Shown in pieces: positions 1 through 8,899 of a DNA stretch of 64,000 nt. How positions within the stretch are numbered: the first letter of the stretch is position 1; each line of letters begins with the position of its first letter. The position numbers were made by a program, and so were the translations under genes. The notes below the pieces were generated by a model. The model was given only the letters and a program-made list of their open reading frames with translations. It searched no databases and was not told where the DNA came from. The DNA is taken from positions 1-64,000 of the forward strand of contig NZ_BOPH01000108.1 in NCBI RefSeq assembly GCF_016863655.1, written 5' to 3'. Origin of the DNA: Virgisporangium ochraceum. Lineage in GTDB: Bacteria > Actinomycetota > Actinomycetes > Mycobacteriales > Micromonosporaceae.

Positions 1-7
1 AGGGCAG

Positions 8-2380
8 CTAGCCGAGCCGGGCCCGGATCGCGTCGGCGTTGGTGTGGCCGAGGGAGTCGAAGACGGCCAGCGCCTCCCGCCACGCGGTCCGGGCCGCGTC
101 CGCGTCGCCGAGCGCGTCGCGGACGTCGCCGACGTGCGTCAGGGCCTGCGCGGTGTAGTACGGCTCGCCGAGCGCGCGGAAGAACTCCAGCGACCGCGTG
201 TGGTACGACGCGGCGCGCTCGTACTCGCCCATCGCGAAGTACACGCATCCGAGGCTGTCGAGCGTGTTGGCCTGGCCGATGTCGTCGTCGAGGCTCCGGT
301 ACAGGTCCAGGGCGCGCTGACACTCCGCCACCGCCTGCCCGTGCTGGCCGACCTGCGACAGGTACCACCCGACGACGTTGCGGGCGTGCGCCTGCGCCGG
401 CAGGTTGCCGAGCTCGGTGAACAGCGCCAGGGCGTGCTCGGAGTGGCGCAGCGCGTCGGCGTGGCGGCCCAGGTGGTCGACCGTCCAGGCGATCCGGTAG
501 TGGATCCAGGCCACGCCTTCGCGGTCCCCCCGCCGGGTGTTGATCGCCAGGGCCCGCTCCAGGTGCGTGTACGCCTCGTCGAACCGCCCGAGGCGGGTGC
601 AGGTCTGGCCGAGGTCGCGGCGAACGGCGGCCTCGGCGGCCGGATCGACGTCTCGCACGGCGGCGAGCGCGGCCTCCTGCGTGGCGAGCGCGTCGTGCCA
701 GCCGTCGCGCAGGTGCAGGAAGTAGAACATCGACCAGGCCAGCTGCCACGTGTGCCGGTCGAGGCCGGCGTCGCGCGCGCCGCGCACCGCGGCGAGCAGC
801 ACCTCGCGTTCGGCGGTGAACCAGGCGATCGCCGCGCGGTGGTCGGCGACCGGCTCGGGCCGCACGCCGGGCGCCGGCGGGTCGGGGGTCATGTCGTCGC
901 GGGGCGCCGACAGGATCCTGGCGGCGGCGTACGCCGTGTGCAGGTAGTGGTCGAGGACCCGCAGCCGCGCGGCGGCGCGCTCGGCCGGCTCGACCGCTGC
1001 GGCCAGCTCGGCCGAGTACTCGCGCAGCAGGTCGTGCAGCACGTACCGGCCGGGCGCGCTCTCGATGAGCAGGTTCGCCCGGACGAGCTCGGTGACCGAC
1101 GCGCGGGCGTCGGCACCCGCCAGGCTCGTCACGGCCGCGGCGGAGATGTCCGGGCCGGGGTGCAGCCCCAGCAGCCGGAACAGCCGCGCGGTCGCCGGCC
1201 GCAGCCGGGTGTAGGACCACGAGAGGACCGTGCGGAGGTCCGTCGTCGGGTCGCCGCCGTCGAGGGCGTCGAGGCGGTTGGACCGGGTGAGCTCGGCACC
1301 GAGGCTCGCCAGCGGGAACGTGGGGTTCCCGGCCGCCCGCGCGGCCACGATCGACAACGCGAGCGGCAGCCGGGCGCACGCCTCGATGAGCAGCTGCGCG
1401 GCCGCCGGTTCCGCCGTGAGCCGCCCGGCACCGAGCCGGCCGGCGAGCAGGTCGCCGGCCTCGTCGACGCTGAGCAGGCCCAGCGGCAGCGGGCGGGCGC
1501 TGTTCACGGTGAGCGCGGTCAGCTGGTCGCGGCTGGTCACCAGCACCAGGCAGCCGGCGGACCCGGGCAGCAGCGGCCGCACCTGGTCCACCGAGGCCGC
1601 GTTGTCGAGCACGATCAGCATGCGCCGGCCGGCCATCGCGGTGCGGTACAGCCCGGCCCGGGCACCGGGGTCGGACGGGATGCGGTCGGCGGGCACGCCG
1701 AGCCCGTCGAGGACGTGGCGCAGCGCCTCGTCGGGCGGCAGCGGCGGTCCCGTCGGTTCGAACCCCCGCAGGTTGACGAAGAACTGGCCGTCGGGGAACC
1801 GGTCGGCGACCCGGTGCGCCCAGTGGACGGCCAGCGCGGTCTTGCCGACGCCGGCGGTCCCCGAGATCACCGCGACGGTGACCTCGGTGGTCAGCAGCCC
1901 GTCGAGCAGGGTGAGCTCGACGGCCCGGCCGGCGAAGCCCGCCACCCGGGCGGGCAGCTGGCGGGGGATCGACGGATGCGCACCCGTCACCGGTTCGCCC
2001 GCCGCCGGCGGCTCGAGCGCCGGCACCGGACGGCGGCCGGTGGCGTCCTTCTTCGGACGCCGTTGCGTCTCCTCGACGCGGTCGCGCGCCGAGGCGAGCG
2101 CGCCCTGTTCGACCGGCGTCGCGCCGAAGAGATGGATGAGCGCGTCGAACCGGTCGGTCGGCGGGAGCGTCTGTCCGCTGAGGTACTGCCCGATGGTGCT
2201 GTGCGCCCATCCGGTGCGCGCGGCGAGCTCGCGCAGGGTCCACGGGCTGTCGCGGGCGCCACGCGCCTGTCTGCGTCGCAGCCTGCGGAGCACCGCGGCC
2301 AGGTCCTGGACGGTCGTGACCGCCCGCGCCTGGGTGAGCACAGCCTCGGCCAGCACCGCCTCGTCGCCGCCCGTGGTCAC
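8..2380 (-). CDS. HTH / NB-ARC / TPR transcriptional regulator (STAND ATPase)
   Basis: A complete 790-residue protein. Residues about 25-90 form an Xre-like helix-turn-helix (WTLRELAARTGWAHSTIGQYL). A P-loop GTAGVGKT lies at 174-181, and the Walker B-like strand RMLIVLDNA follows about 75 residues later. The C-terminal half holds TPR-like helical repeats (LGRFDEAYTHLERALAIN and relatives). Known members of this SARP-like/AfsR-like class are signal-responsive ATPase regulators of secondary metabolism or development. The gene is divergent from the subtilase at 2560 and is a close architectural paralogue of the protein at 45806. The target is unknown. Confidence 0.88.
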   Translation of the reverse strand: MTTGGDEAVLAEAVLTQARAVTTVQDLAAVLRRLRRRQARGARDSPWTLRELAARTGWAHSTIGQYLSGQTLPPTDRFDALIHLFGATPVEQGALASARDRVEETQRRPKKDATGRRPVPALEPPAAGEPVTGAHPSIPRQLPARVAGFAGRAVELTLLDGLLTTEVTVAVISGTAGVGKTALAVHWAHRVADRFPDGQFFVNLRGFEPTGPPLPPDEALRHVLDGLGVPADRIPSDPGARAGLYRTAMAGRRMLIVLDNAASVDQVRPLLPGSAGCLVLVTSRDQLTALTVNSARPLPLGLLSVDEAGDLLAGRLGAGRLTAEPAAAQLLIEACARLPLALSIVAARAAGNPTFPLASLGAELTRSNRLDALDGGDPTTDLRTVLSWSYTRLRPATARLFRLLGLHPGPDISAAAVTSLAGADARASVTELVRANLLIESAPGRYVLHDLLREYSAELAAAVEPAERAAARLRVLDHYLHTAYAAARILSAPRDDMTPDPPAPGVRPEPVADHRAAIAWFTAEREVLLAAVRGARDAGLDRHTWQLAWSMFYFLHLRDGWHDALATQEAALAAVRDVDPAAEAAVRRDLGQTCTRLGRFDEAYTHLERALAINTRRGDREGVAWIHYRIAWTVDHLGRHADALRHSEHALALFTELGNLPAQAHARNVVGWYLSQVGQHGQAVAECQRALDLYRSLDDDIGQANTLDSLGCVYFAMGEYERAASYHTRSLEFFRALGEPYYTAQALTHVGDVRDALGDADAARTAWREALAVFDSLGHTNADAIRARLG

Positions 2381-2488
2381 CGATCCACCCTATGCACCGG
2401 TCCGGGAACCCGCTGAACGGCCTTTCGTACGTCGGCATGCGGACAGCGGTGGGAAGAGTGACATGACATCACGCACCGCCCCGATACC

Positions 2489-2503
2489 CGTACGGTCGGT
2501 ACG
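2489..2503. promoter_or_regulatory. Short inverted repeat in divergent promoter region
   Basis: CGTAC-GGTCG-GTACG is a perfect 5+5 dyad in the 179-base gap between the divergent NB-ARC regulator and the subtilase. It could be an operator. The arms are short, so chance is possible. Confidence 0.25.
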
Positions 2504-2559
2504 TCTCCGCCGTGGGCCGCCACCGCTCACGGGTCAGCAACAGGGGTGGGTGAGAAGCC

Positions 2560-3738
2560 ATGCTACGCACGAAGCACGTCATTCTTCGACGCGGCGAGGG
2601 CCCGCGGGAACGCGGCACCGCCGGTCCGTCGTCGTTCGCGCCCGACGAGGCCACCGTCTCGGTCGAGGTGGAGTCGCTGACCGCCGGGCGCGCCGCCGAG
2701 GTCAGCCGCCGCGCCGACGTCGAGGCGGTCGCGCCGGTCATCCCGATGCGGCTCATCGGTCCGGTGACCCTCGACGAGGCGGTCGAGCCGGCCGCGTCGT
2801 CCGTCGCGTGGGGCCTGCCCGCGGTCGGTGCCGACACGTCGCCGTTCACCGGCGACGGCGTCACCGTGGCGGTTCTCGACACCGGCATCGACCCCTCCCA
2901 CCCGGCGTTCGAGGGCGTCGAGCTGGTGCGGAGGAACTTCACCGGCGAGGGCGACGACGACGAGCACGGTCACGGAACCCACTGCGCCGGCACCATCTTC
3001 GGCCGCGACGTGAACGGCAGGCGCATCGGGGTCGCCCGCGGTGTCCGCAAGGCCGTCATCGGCAAGGTGCTGGGCCGCCGCGGCGGCGGAAGCGACACGA
3101 TCCTCACGGCGATCCAGTGGGCCATCGACGAGGGCGCGCAGGTCATCTCGATGTCGCTGGGCATCGACTTCCCCGGCCTCGTCGCCGACCTCGAACAGGA
3201 CGGCGTCCCCACCGAGCTGGCCACGTCGATGGCGCTGGAGGCCTACCGCGCCAACATCCTGCTGTTCGAGAAGCTCGCCTCCCTTGTGCAGGCCCGCGCC
3301 ACGTTCTCGGGCCCGTGCCTGATGGTGGCCGCCGCCGGCAACGAGAGCCGCCGCGACAAGGATCCCGACTTCGTCATCGCGGTGAGCCCGCCGGCCGCCG
3401 CCGACGGCATGGTGTCCGTGGCCGCCCTGGGCCCCGACGCCGCCGGCTTCACCATCGCGAGCTTCTCCAACTACGGCGCCCGCCTGTCCGGCCCGGGTGT
3501 CAACGTGCTGTCCGCCAAGCCGGGCGGCGGCCTGACGATGATGAGCGGCACCAGCATGGCCACCCCGCACGTGGCGGGTGTGGCGGCCCTGTGGGCCGAG
3601 AAGCTCATGAAGGCCAACCAGTTCACGCTGCAGCGCTTCACCGACCGCCTGGTGGGCTCGGCCGTCACCGAGGGCCTGAAGCCGGGCTTCCGCCCCGCCG
3701 ACGTCGGCAACGGCATGGTCCGCGCCCCCCAGGACTGA
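2560..3738 (+). CDS. Subtilisin-like serine peptidase (S8), no signal peptide
   Basis: A 392-residue subtilase with the full catalytic set: Asp107 in AVLDTGID, His138 in GHGTHCAG, oxyanion Asn261 in AAAGNES and Ser332 in SGTSMATPHVAG. Residues 1-70 resemble a short I9-type prodomain, but there is no hydrophobic secretion signal, so the enzyme may act in the cytoplasm. A long insertion (about 205-250) separates the His and Asn motifs. ATG 2560 is the only start that keeps the prodomain. A hairpin follows the gene. It is divergent from a STAND regulator, which may be its controller; that is inference. Confidence 0.9.
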   Translation: MLRTKHVILRRGEGPRERGTAGPSSFAPDEATVSVEVESLTAGRAAEVSRRADVEAVAPVIPMRLIGPVTLDEAVEPAASSVAWGLPAVGADTSPFTGDGVTVAVLDTGIDPSHPAFEGVELVRRNFTGEGDDDEHGHGTHCAGTIFGRDVNGRRIGVARGVRKAVIGKVLGRRGGGSDTILTAIQWAIDEGAQVISMSLGIDFPGLVADLEQDGVPTELATSMALEAYRANILLFEKLASLVQARATFSGPCLMVAAAGNESRRDKDPDFVIAVSPPAAADGMVSVAALGPDAAGFTIASFSNYGARLSGPGVNVLSAKPGGGLTMMSGTSMATPHVAGVAALWAEKLMKANQFTLQRFTDRLVGSAVTEGLKPGFRPADVGNGMVRAPQD

Positions 3739-3781
3739 GGCTCCTCAGGACCGAGGCTCCTCGGACTGAGGGTCGTTCACC

Positions 3782-3816
3782 GGGGCCGGAGGCGGCGGAC
3801 AGCCACCTCCGGCCCC
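3782..3816 (+). terminator. Strong hairpin after the subtilase
   Basis: GGGGCCGGAGG and CCTCCGGCCCC form a perfect 11-bp stem around a 13-base loop, 44 bases after the subtilase stop. There is no T-run, as is common for actinobacterial terminators. Confidence 0.7.
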
Positions 3817-3843
3817 GTCGTACGGTGCCGTCGTGGTCCGAGC

Positions 3844-3908
3844 CGTTCAGTCGGGCCGCCCAATCGAGCCGCCCAATCGAGCCGCTGAGTCGAGCCGCTG
3901 AGTCGAGC
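3844..3908. repeat. Five tandem 13-base repeats before a GTG start
   Basis: Five consecutive 13-mers lie just upstream of the pentapeptide-repeat gene. The units are CGTTCAGTCGGGC, CGCCCAATCGAGC twice, then CGCTGAGTCGAGC twice. They end directly before the GAGGAGG ribosome binding site of the 3925 gene. The exact duplications point to recent slippage or unequal exchange in the leader. An effect on expression is possible but not shown. Confidence 0.85.
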
Positions 3909-3924
3909 CGCCGAGGAGGTCCCG

Positions 3925-4740
3925 GTGTCCGGTCGTACCACCAGGACGGTGCTGGTACTGCTCCTGGTCGCGGGAGCGTTCGCCGTGGCCGTCTTCGGCC
4001 CGCCCGTCATCCTGCGGCTCGACCTGGGCCCGTCGGTCGGCGACCTGTCCACCGCCGAACGGGCGGCGAGCCTCAACGAGATCCGGGCCATGGTCTTCCA
4101 GGGCATCGGCGCGTTCGTCGTCCTGCTCGGCGCCTACACGGCCTGGCGGCAGCTCCAGCAGAACGCCAGGGCCGCCGACGAGCAGGCCGAACTGCAGCGG
4201 CAGACCCGGCTCACCGACCGGTACGGGCAGGCCGTCGAGCACCTGGCCCACGACAACCAGGCGATCCGCATCGGCGCGATCTACGCCCTCAACCGCATCG
4301 CGCACGAGTCGGAGGCGGAGCGGGCCGGCGTCATCACCATGCTGTCGTCGTACATCCGCACCCGCGCGCCCTGGCCACCACCCGCCGGCGCCGCCGACGT
4401 CACCCGGCCGACCCAGCTTCCGCTGCGCAGCCGGGCGCAGGACATCCAGGCGGCGCTGTCGGTGCTGACCCGCTGGATCGACGACTCGCAGGACCTGCCG
4501 GAGTGGCTCACCGCCGACCTCGCCCACACCGACCTGGAGAACGGGAACCTGCGCGGCCGCTGCCTGTGGCGGGTCCGGTTCCGTGGCGCCAATCTCGCGG
4601 GCGCGAACCTGTCGGAGACCGACCTGCGCGGCACCGACCTGCGGGAGACCGTGCTGACCGGCGCCGACCTCACGGGCGCGCGGGCCGACGACACCACCTG
4701 GTGGTCGGACGGCGTCGATCCCGCGACGCTTCTCACCTGA
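3925..4740 (+). CDS. Membrane protein with pentapeptide repeats
   Basis: A 271-residue protein starting at GTG 3925 with GAGGAGG eight bases upstream. Two hydrophobic helices (about 8-31 and 54-73) form an N-terminal membrane anchor. A charged helical stretch follows (QLQQNARAADEQAELQRQ). The C-terminal 60 residues contain A(N/D)L-type pentapeptide repeats such as FRGANLAGANLSETDLRG. This layout is common in actinobacteria; the function is unknown, but pentapeptide folds usually serve in protein or nucleic-acid mimic contacts. Confidence 0.8.
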   Translation: MSGRTTRTVLVLLLVAGAFAVAVFGPPVILRLDLGPSVGDLSTAERAASLNEIRAMVFQGIGAFVVLLGAYTAWRQLQQNARAADEQAELQRQTRLTDRYGQAVEHLAHDNQAIRIGAIYALNRIAHESEAERAGVITMLSSYIRTRAPWPPPAGAADVTRPTQLPLRSRAQDIQAALSVLTRWIDDSQDLPEWLTADLAHTDLENGNLRGRCLWRVRFRGANLAGANLSETDLRGTDLRETVLTGADLTGARADDTTWWSDGVDPATLLT

Positions 4741-4854
4741 CGGTCGGGCGCGGCGCCCTCTCCGTTCGACGGCACACCACCGGCATGTGCGGTGTGATTG
4801 GCGGGACCGGGGAACGGGCAGAACGGCTCGCAGGCGACGACGGAGGGCGGAACG

Positions 4855-5895
4855 GTGAGCGGTGTGGAGGTCGGAACGGAGGCGACGCTGGAGTGTCTGT
4901 TCTGCGACGGCGACGGCTGGCGCACCGAAACCGTTCCGGTGGACGGGATCCGGGCCGCGGTCGACGGTGGTGGCGGCGTCATGTGGGTGCACCTGTCCGA
5001 CCCGCCGGCGTCGTCGGTGGCCTCGATCGGCGCCCAGCTCCGGCTGCCGGATCTGGCGGTGGAGGACGCCGTGCACGCGCACCAGCGGCCCAAGCTCGAA
5101 CAGTACGGCGATCTCACGTTCGTGGTGCTCAAGCCGGTCACCTACGGTCGTGACGGCGACGGGCCGCGCTCCAGCGAGATCGCGGTGTTCCTCGGCGACC
5201 GCTTCCTGGTGACGGTGCAGCACGGCGACACACCGGTGCTGGCGGAGGCCCGGCGCCGGCTGATCGGGAGCCGCGAGACCGCGACGGCGACGTCCGCCGA
5301 GGTGCTGCACCGCCTGGCCGACGTGATCGTCGACGGCTACGAGGCGGCGCTGGAGGTCCTGAACGACGACATCGACGCGGTCGAGGAGAAGGTCTTCGGC
5401 CGCGACGACGGCGACCACGCCGAGCGCGTCTACGAGCTGAAGCAGCACATGGCGGAGCTGCGTCGGGCGGTCGCGCCGCTGACCGTGCCGTTGCACCGCC
5501 TCGCGTCCGGTGCCGTTCCCGGTGTGGACGGGGAGCTGACCCCGTACTTCCGCGACGTGCACGACCACGCGCTGCGCGCCGCGGAGGGCGTGGAGGCCGC
5601 CGACCGGCTGCTGTCCGACGTGCTGCAGGCCGACCTGTCGCGGGTCAGCGTGCGGCAGAACGAGCTCGCGTTGCGGCAGAACGAGGTCGCGGCCCGCCAG
5701 AACGAGGACATGCGCAAGATCTCCGCGTGGGCCGCGATCGGCCTGGTGCCGACGGCGATCGCCGGGATCTACGGGATGAACTTCGACAACATGCCGGAGC
5801 TGCACTGGAGGTACGGCTACTTCATCGTGCTCGCGGTCATCGTGTCCGCGTGCCTGGTCCTGTACACGCTCTTCCGCCGCAACGGCTGGCTCTGA
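4855..5895 (+). CDS. corA: CorA-family magnesium/cobalt transporter
   Basis: A 346-residue inner-membrane divalent-cation channel. The signature YGMNF lies in GIYGMNFDNMPELHW, between the two C-terminal membrane helices, and a long acidic/coiled cytoplasmic domain precedes it. An upstream in-frame TTG at 4798 exists, but GTG 4855 has a good GGAGGG site seven bases before it and gives the usual family N-terminus, so it is preferred. A short heptad-like segment (VRQNELALRQNEVAARQNED) lies on the stalk helix. It appears monocistronic. Confidence 0.92.
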   Translation: MSGVEVGTEATLECLFCDGDGWRTETVPVDGIRAAVDGGGGVMWVHLSDPPASSVASIGAQLRLPDLAVEDAVHAHQRPKLEQYGDLTFVVLKPVTYGRDGDGPRSSEIAVFLGDRFLVTVQHGDTPVLAEARRRLIGSRETATATSAEVLHRLADVIVDGYEAALEVLNDDIDAVEEKVFGRDDGDHAERVYELKQHMAELRRAVAPLTVPLHRLASGAVPGVDGELTPYFRDVHDHALRAAEGVEAADRLLSDVLQADLSRVSVRQNELALRQNEVAARQNEDMRKISAWAAIGLVPTAIAGIYGMNFDNMPELHWRYGYFIVLAVIVSACLVLYTLFRRNGWL

Positions 5896-5907
5896 CGCTC
5901 CACTTCT

Positions 5908-5960
5908 CGAAAGTTTCGGACACCCACAGAGAACAGCTCCGAAACTTTTCCGAAAGTTAT
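5908..5960 (+). promoter_or_regulatory. Clustered CGAAA-palindromes upstream of the xylanase
   Basis: Sites CGAAAGTTTCG (5908-5918, a perfect palindrome), CGAAACTTTTCCG (from 5940) and CGAAAGTTAT (from 5951) lie 85-140 bases before the GH11 start. Elements of the form CGAAACTTTCG are known upstream of Streptomyces xylanase genes, so this is a likely xylan-responsive operator region. Confidence 0.65.
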
Positions 5961-6045
5961 TGATGAAGTCCTATGTCGATGGGACGCTGGGGTCCGCACA
6001 ACCCCACCCCCGGTCATCCGCCACATGACCCGACAAGGAGCGCGA

Positions 6046-7062
6046 ATGACAGACACCCCCACCCGGTCGCCCGGCCGGGTCCGGATGCGACTGATCGTCG
6101 GCGCCGCCTGCGCCCTCGTGGTCGCCGCCGGCAGCACGATGATGGCCACGGCCGCGCACGCCGAGGCCGACCGGACCCTCACGTCGAACAGCACCGGCAC
6201 GCACAACGGCTACTTCTACTCGTTCTGGAAGGACAGCGGAAACGCCAGCATGACGCTGCGCGCCGACGGCCGGTACTCCAGCAACTGGGACCGCAGCACC
6301 AACAACTGGGTCGGCGGCAAGGGCTGGGCGACCGGCAGCCGGCGGACGATCAGCTACTCGGGCACCTACAACCCGGGCAACCAGAACACCTACCTCGCCC
6401 TGTACGGCTGGACGCGCAACCCGCTGGTCGAGTACTACATCCTGGAGAACTTCGGTTCCTACAACCCGAGCACCGGCGCCACGCCGATGGGCTCGGTCAA
6501 CGTCGACGGCTCCACGTACAACCTCTACCGCAGCTACCGGAACAACGCGCCCTGCATCGACGGTAACAACTGCAACTTCGTGCAGTACTGGAGTGTGCGG
6601 CAGAGCAAGCGCAGCAGCGGCACCATCACCACCGCCACCCACTTCGACGCGTGGGCGCGCGCCGGCATGAACCTGGGCAACCACAGCTACCAGATCATGG
6701 CGACGGAGGGCTACCAGAGCCAGGGCAGCTCCGACATCACCGTCCGGGAGGGCGGCAGCCCCGACCCCGGTACGCCGAGCACCCCGGGCAACCCGGGCGG
6801 CAGCAACTGCACCGCGACCCTGTCGGCCGGCCAGCAGTTCGGTGACCGCTTCAACCTCAACGTCGCGGTCAACGCCAGCAACTGGACGGTCACCCTGGCC
6901 CTCAACGGCGGCCAGTCCCTGCAGAACAGCTGGAACGCATCCGTGAGCACCTCGGGCAGCACGGTCACCGCGAGACCGAACGGAAGCGGCAACAACTTCG
7001 GCGTCACGATCATGGCCAACGGCAACTGGACCTGGCCGTCGGTCACCTGCCGAACAGGTTAG
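6046..7062 (+). CDS. Secreted GH11 endo-1,4-beta-xylanase with carbohydrate-binding tail
   Basis: ATG 6046 is chosen over the in-frame ATG 6025 because AAGGAG lies five bases before it, giving 338 residues. A signal peptide spans about 1-39 with cleavage after ATAAHA. The GH11 jelly-roll domain (about 43-235) carries the two catalytic glutamates: the nucleophile E129 in PLVEYYILE and the acid/base E221 in MATEGYQSQGSSD. A Pro/Gly/Ser linker (238-253) leads to an 80-residue domain bounded by two cysteines with three tryptophans, resembling a short CBM2. It hydrolyses xylan outside the cell. CGAAA palindromes lie upstream and a long hairpin lies downstream. Confidence 0.93.
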   Translation: MTDTPTRSPGRVRMRLIVGAACALVVAAGSTMMATAAHAEADRTLTSNSTGTHNGYFYSFWKDSGNASMTLRADGRYSSNWDRSTNNWVGGKGWATGSRRTISYSGTYNPGNQNTYLALYGWTRNPLVEYYILENFGSYNPSTGATPMGSVNVDGSTYNLYRSYRNNAPCIDGNNCNFVQYWSVRQSKRSSGTITTATHFDAWARAGMNLGNHSYQIMATEGYQSQGSSDITVREGGSPDPGTPSTPGNPGGSNCTATLSAGQQFGDRFNLNVAVNASNWTVTLALNGGQSLQNSWNASVSTSGSTVTARPNGSGNNFGVTIMANGNWTWPSVTCRTG

Positions 7063-7079
7063 TTCCCCTACCGCACCAC

Positions 7080-7112
7080 GGTGGCGCGGCGGCCCTGGGC
7101 CGTCGCGCCACC
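7080..7112 (+). terminator. Long hairpin after the xylanase
   Basis: The arms GGTGGCGCG and CGCGCCACC pair, and the inner arms CGGCCC and GGGCCG extend the stem around a single-base loop. It lies 17 bases beyond the xylanase stop. Confidence 0.75.
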
Positions 7113-7202
7113 TCTGCGTGTGGGCCCGGCGCCACTATAGACATCTCCCGTGTCGGCCGTTAGCGTTTCGTCTACCAACCGGTGCCGCCCGAGGGAGGAC
7201 CC

Positions 7203-8291
7203 ATGACCGTGACCCCGGCGACGGGCGTCGACTTCGACAGCCCCGAGCACCAGGAGCGGCTCGCCGACCTGTACCGCGACTTCGACGCGGTGGGGATGAC
7301 CCCGTTGTGGCGCACCCGCGAGGGGCTGATGCCGTTCTCGCCGGAGCCGCGGGCGGTGCCGCATCTGTGGCGCTGGACCGAACTGCACCCGTTGGCCGCG
7401 CGCAGCGCCGACCTGGTCCCGGTGGGCCGCGGCGGTGAGCGCCGCGCGATCGGGCTGGGCAACCCGGGCCTGCCCGGCGACCCGTACGCCACCCCCACGC
7501 TGTGGGCGGCCATCCAGTACCTGGCACCCCGCGAGAACGCCCCGGAGCACCGGCACTCCCAGTCGGCGTTCCGGTTCGTCCTGGAGGGCGAAGGCGTGTG
7601 GACCGTCGTCGACGGCGACCCGGTGGCGATGCGCCGCGGCGACCTGCTCCTCACGCCCGGGTGGCGCTTCCACGGTCACCAGAACGTCTCCGACGCGCCG
7701 ATGGCCTGGCTCGACGGTCTCGACATCCCGTTCGTGGCAACGACCGACCAGGGGTTCTTCGAGTTCGGCCCGGAGCGGGTCCGTGATGCCTCCACGCCCG
7801 ACCGCAGCCGCGGCGAACGCCTGTGGGCCCATCCAGGACTGGTCCCGGTGTCGGCGGCGGGACAGCCGCAACCCTCGTCGCCGCTGATGGCCTACCGGTG
7901 GGCGCACACCGACGCCGCACTCGCCGCGCAGCTGGAGCTCGCCGACGAGGGCCACCCCGGCGTGCTCGGGCCAGGTCACGCAGCCGTGCGGTTCACCAAC
8001 CCGACCAGCGGCGGCGACGCCCTCACCACGATGCGCACCGAGATGCACCGCCTGCGCGCCGGCGTCCGCGCCGACCGCGGCCGCACCACGGCCTCGTCGG
8101 TGTGGCAGGTCTTCGACGGCACCGGGACCGTCGTCCTGAACGGCGCCGCGCACCCGCTGTCGCACGGCGACGTGTTCGTCGCTCCATCGTGGACGGAGGT
8201 GTCGCTGCGCGCCGACACCGACCTCGACCTGTTCACGTTCTCCGACGCACCGATCGTGGAGCGCCTGCACCTCCTGCGCACCGCGACATGA
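7203..8291 (+). CDS. Gentisate 1,2-dioxygenase (cupin)
   Basis: A 362-residue bicupin that opens the gentisate ring to maleylpyruvate. The first cupin contains the likely Fe(II) ligands H116 and H118 (PEHRHSQSAFRF) and H157 (WRFHGHQN). RFVLEGEGVWTVVDG is typical of the family. ATG 7203 follows GGGAGGA. The gene overlaps the maleylpyruvate isomerase by ATGA, so the two are translationally coupled. TATAGA at 7137 is a possible -10 element. Confidence 0.9.
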   Translation: MTVTPATGVDFDSPEHQERLADLYRDFDAVGMTPLWRTREGLMPFSPEPRAVPHLWRWTELHPLAARSADLVPVGRGGERRAIGLGNPGLPGDPYATPTLWAAIQYLAPRENAPEHRHSQSAFRFVLEGEGVWTVVDGDPVAMRRGDLLLTPGWRFHGHQNVSDAPMAWLDGLDIPFVATTDQGFFEFGPERVRDASTPDRSRGERLWAHPGLVPVSAAGQPQPSSPLMAYRWAHTDAALAAQLELADEGHPGVLGPGHAAVRFTNPTSGGDALTTMRTEMHRLRAGVRADRGRTTASSVWQVFDGTGTVVLNGAAHPLSHGDVFVAPSWTEVSLRADTDLDLFTFSDAPIVERLHLLRTAT

Positions 8292-8860
8292 CCGCCCGCA
8301 CCTGGACGACCCTCGGCTCCGGGCTGTTCCTGGGCCACCTGGAGGACCTCGACGGCCCGTCCCTGCTGCCCGGCTGGACCCGCCGGCACCTGGTCGCCCA
8401 CGTCCACTTCAACGCGCTCGCCCTCACCCGGCTGGCGTCCTGGGCCGCGACCGGCGTGGAGAGCCGCATGTACGGCTCCCGCGAGCAACGCGCCGCCGAG
8501 ATCGAGGACGGCTCCCGCTGGGACCCCGACGTCCTGCGTTCGCGGGTCCGGGAGTCGGCCGCTGCCCTCGCCGCGGCGCTCGACGACCTGTCGGAGGACG
8601 CGTGGCGGGCCGAGGTCGTCACCGCGCAGGGCCGTACCGTGCCCGCCACGGAGATCCCGTGGATGCGCGCCCGCGAGGTCATGGTCCACACCGTCGACCT
8701 CGGCACCGGCGTGACCTTCGCCGACCTGCCGGCCGACTTCACCGCCGCCCTGCTCGCCGACGTCGTCGCGAAGCGGGCCGCGGCCGGCGAGGGACCGGGC
8801 CTCGCCGCGTGGCTGACCGGCCGCGCGGAGCGGGCGCCGGACCTCGGACCGTGGCTGTGA
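8288..8860 (+). CDS. Maleylpyruvate isomerase, mycothiol-dependent family
   Basis: A 190-residue DinB-like protein. GWTRRHLVAHVHFNALAL and VMVHTVDLGTG supply the conserved histidines of the metal site in mycothiol-dependent maleylpyruvate isomerases. It would convert maleylpyruvate to fumarylpyruvate after the gentisate dioxygenase, whose stop codon it overlaps (ATGA, 8288-8291). It is shorter than many relatives and lacks an SCP2-like C-terminal domain. Confidence 0.85.
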   Translation: MTARTWTTLGSGLFLGHLEDLDGPSLLPGWTRRHLVAHVHFNALALTRLASWAATGVESRMYGSREQRAAEIEDGSRWDPDVLRSRVRESAAALAAALDDLSEDAWRAEVVTAQGRTVPATEIPWMRAREVMVHTVDLGTGVTFADLPADFTAALLADVVAKRAAAGEGPGLAAWLTGRAERAPDLGPWL

Positions 8861-8899
8861 CGCGGCCGTCCGGCGGCCTCCGCGTCGACCGCGGCGCCA

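Noticed and set aside
44-2416. 790-codon open frame on + opposite the NB-ARC regulator
   Set aside because: Arg/Gly/Val/Pro-rich translation without domains; a GC-rich antisense shadow of the minus-strand gene.
4773-4796. Hairpin CACACC...GGTGTG between the pentapeptide gene and corA as a terminator
   Set aside because: Six-base stem with a 12-base loop; too weak in this GC-rich background.
1230-5153. 1307-codon open frame on +
   Set aside because: Runs out of frame through three real genes; low-complexity Arg/Pro/Ala product.
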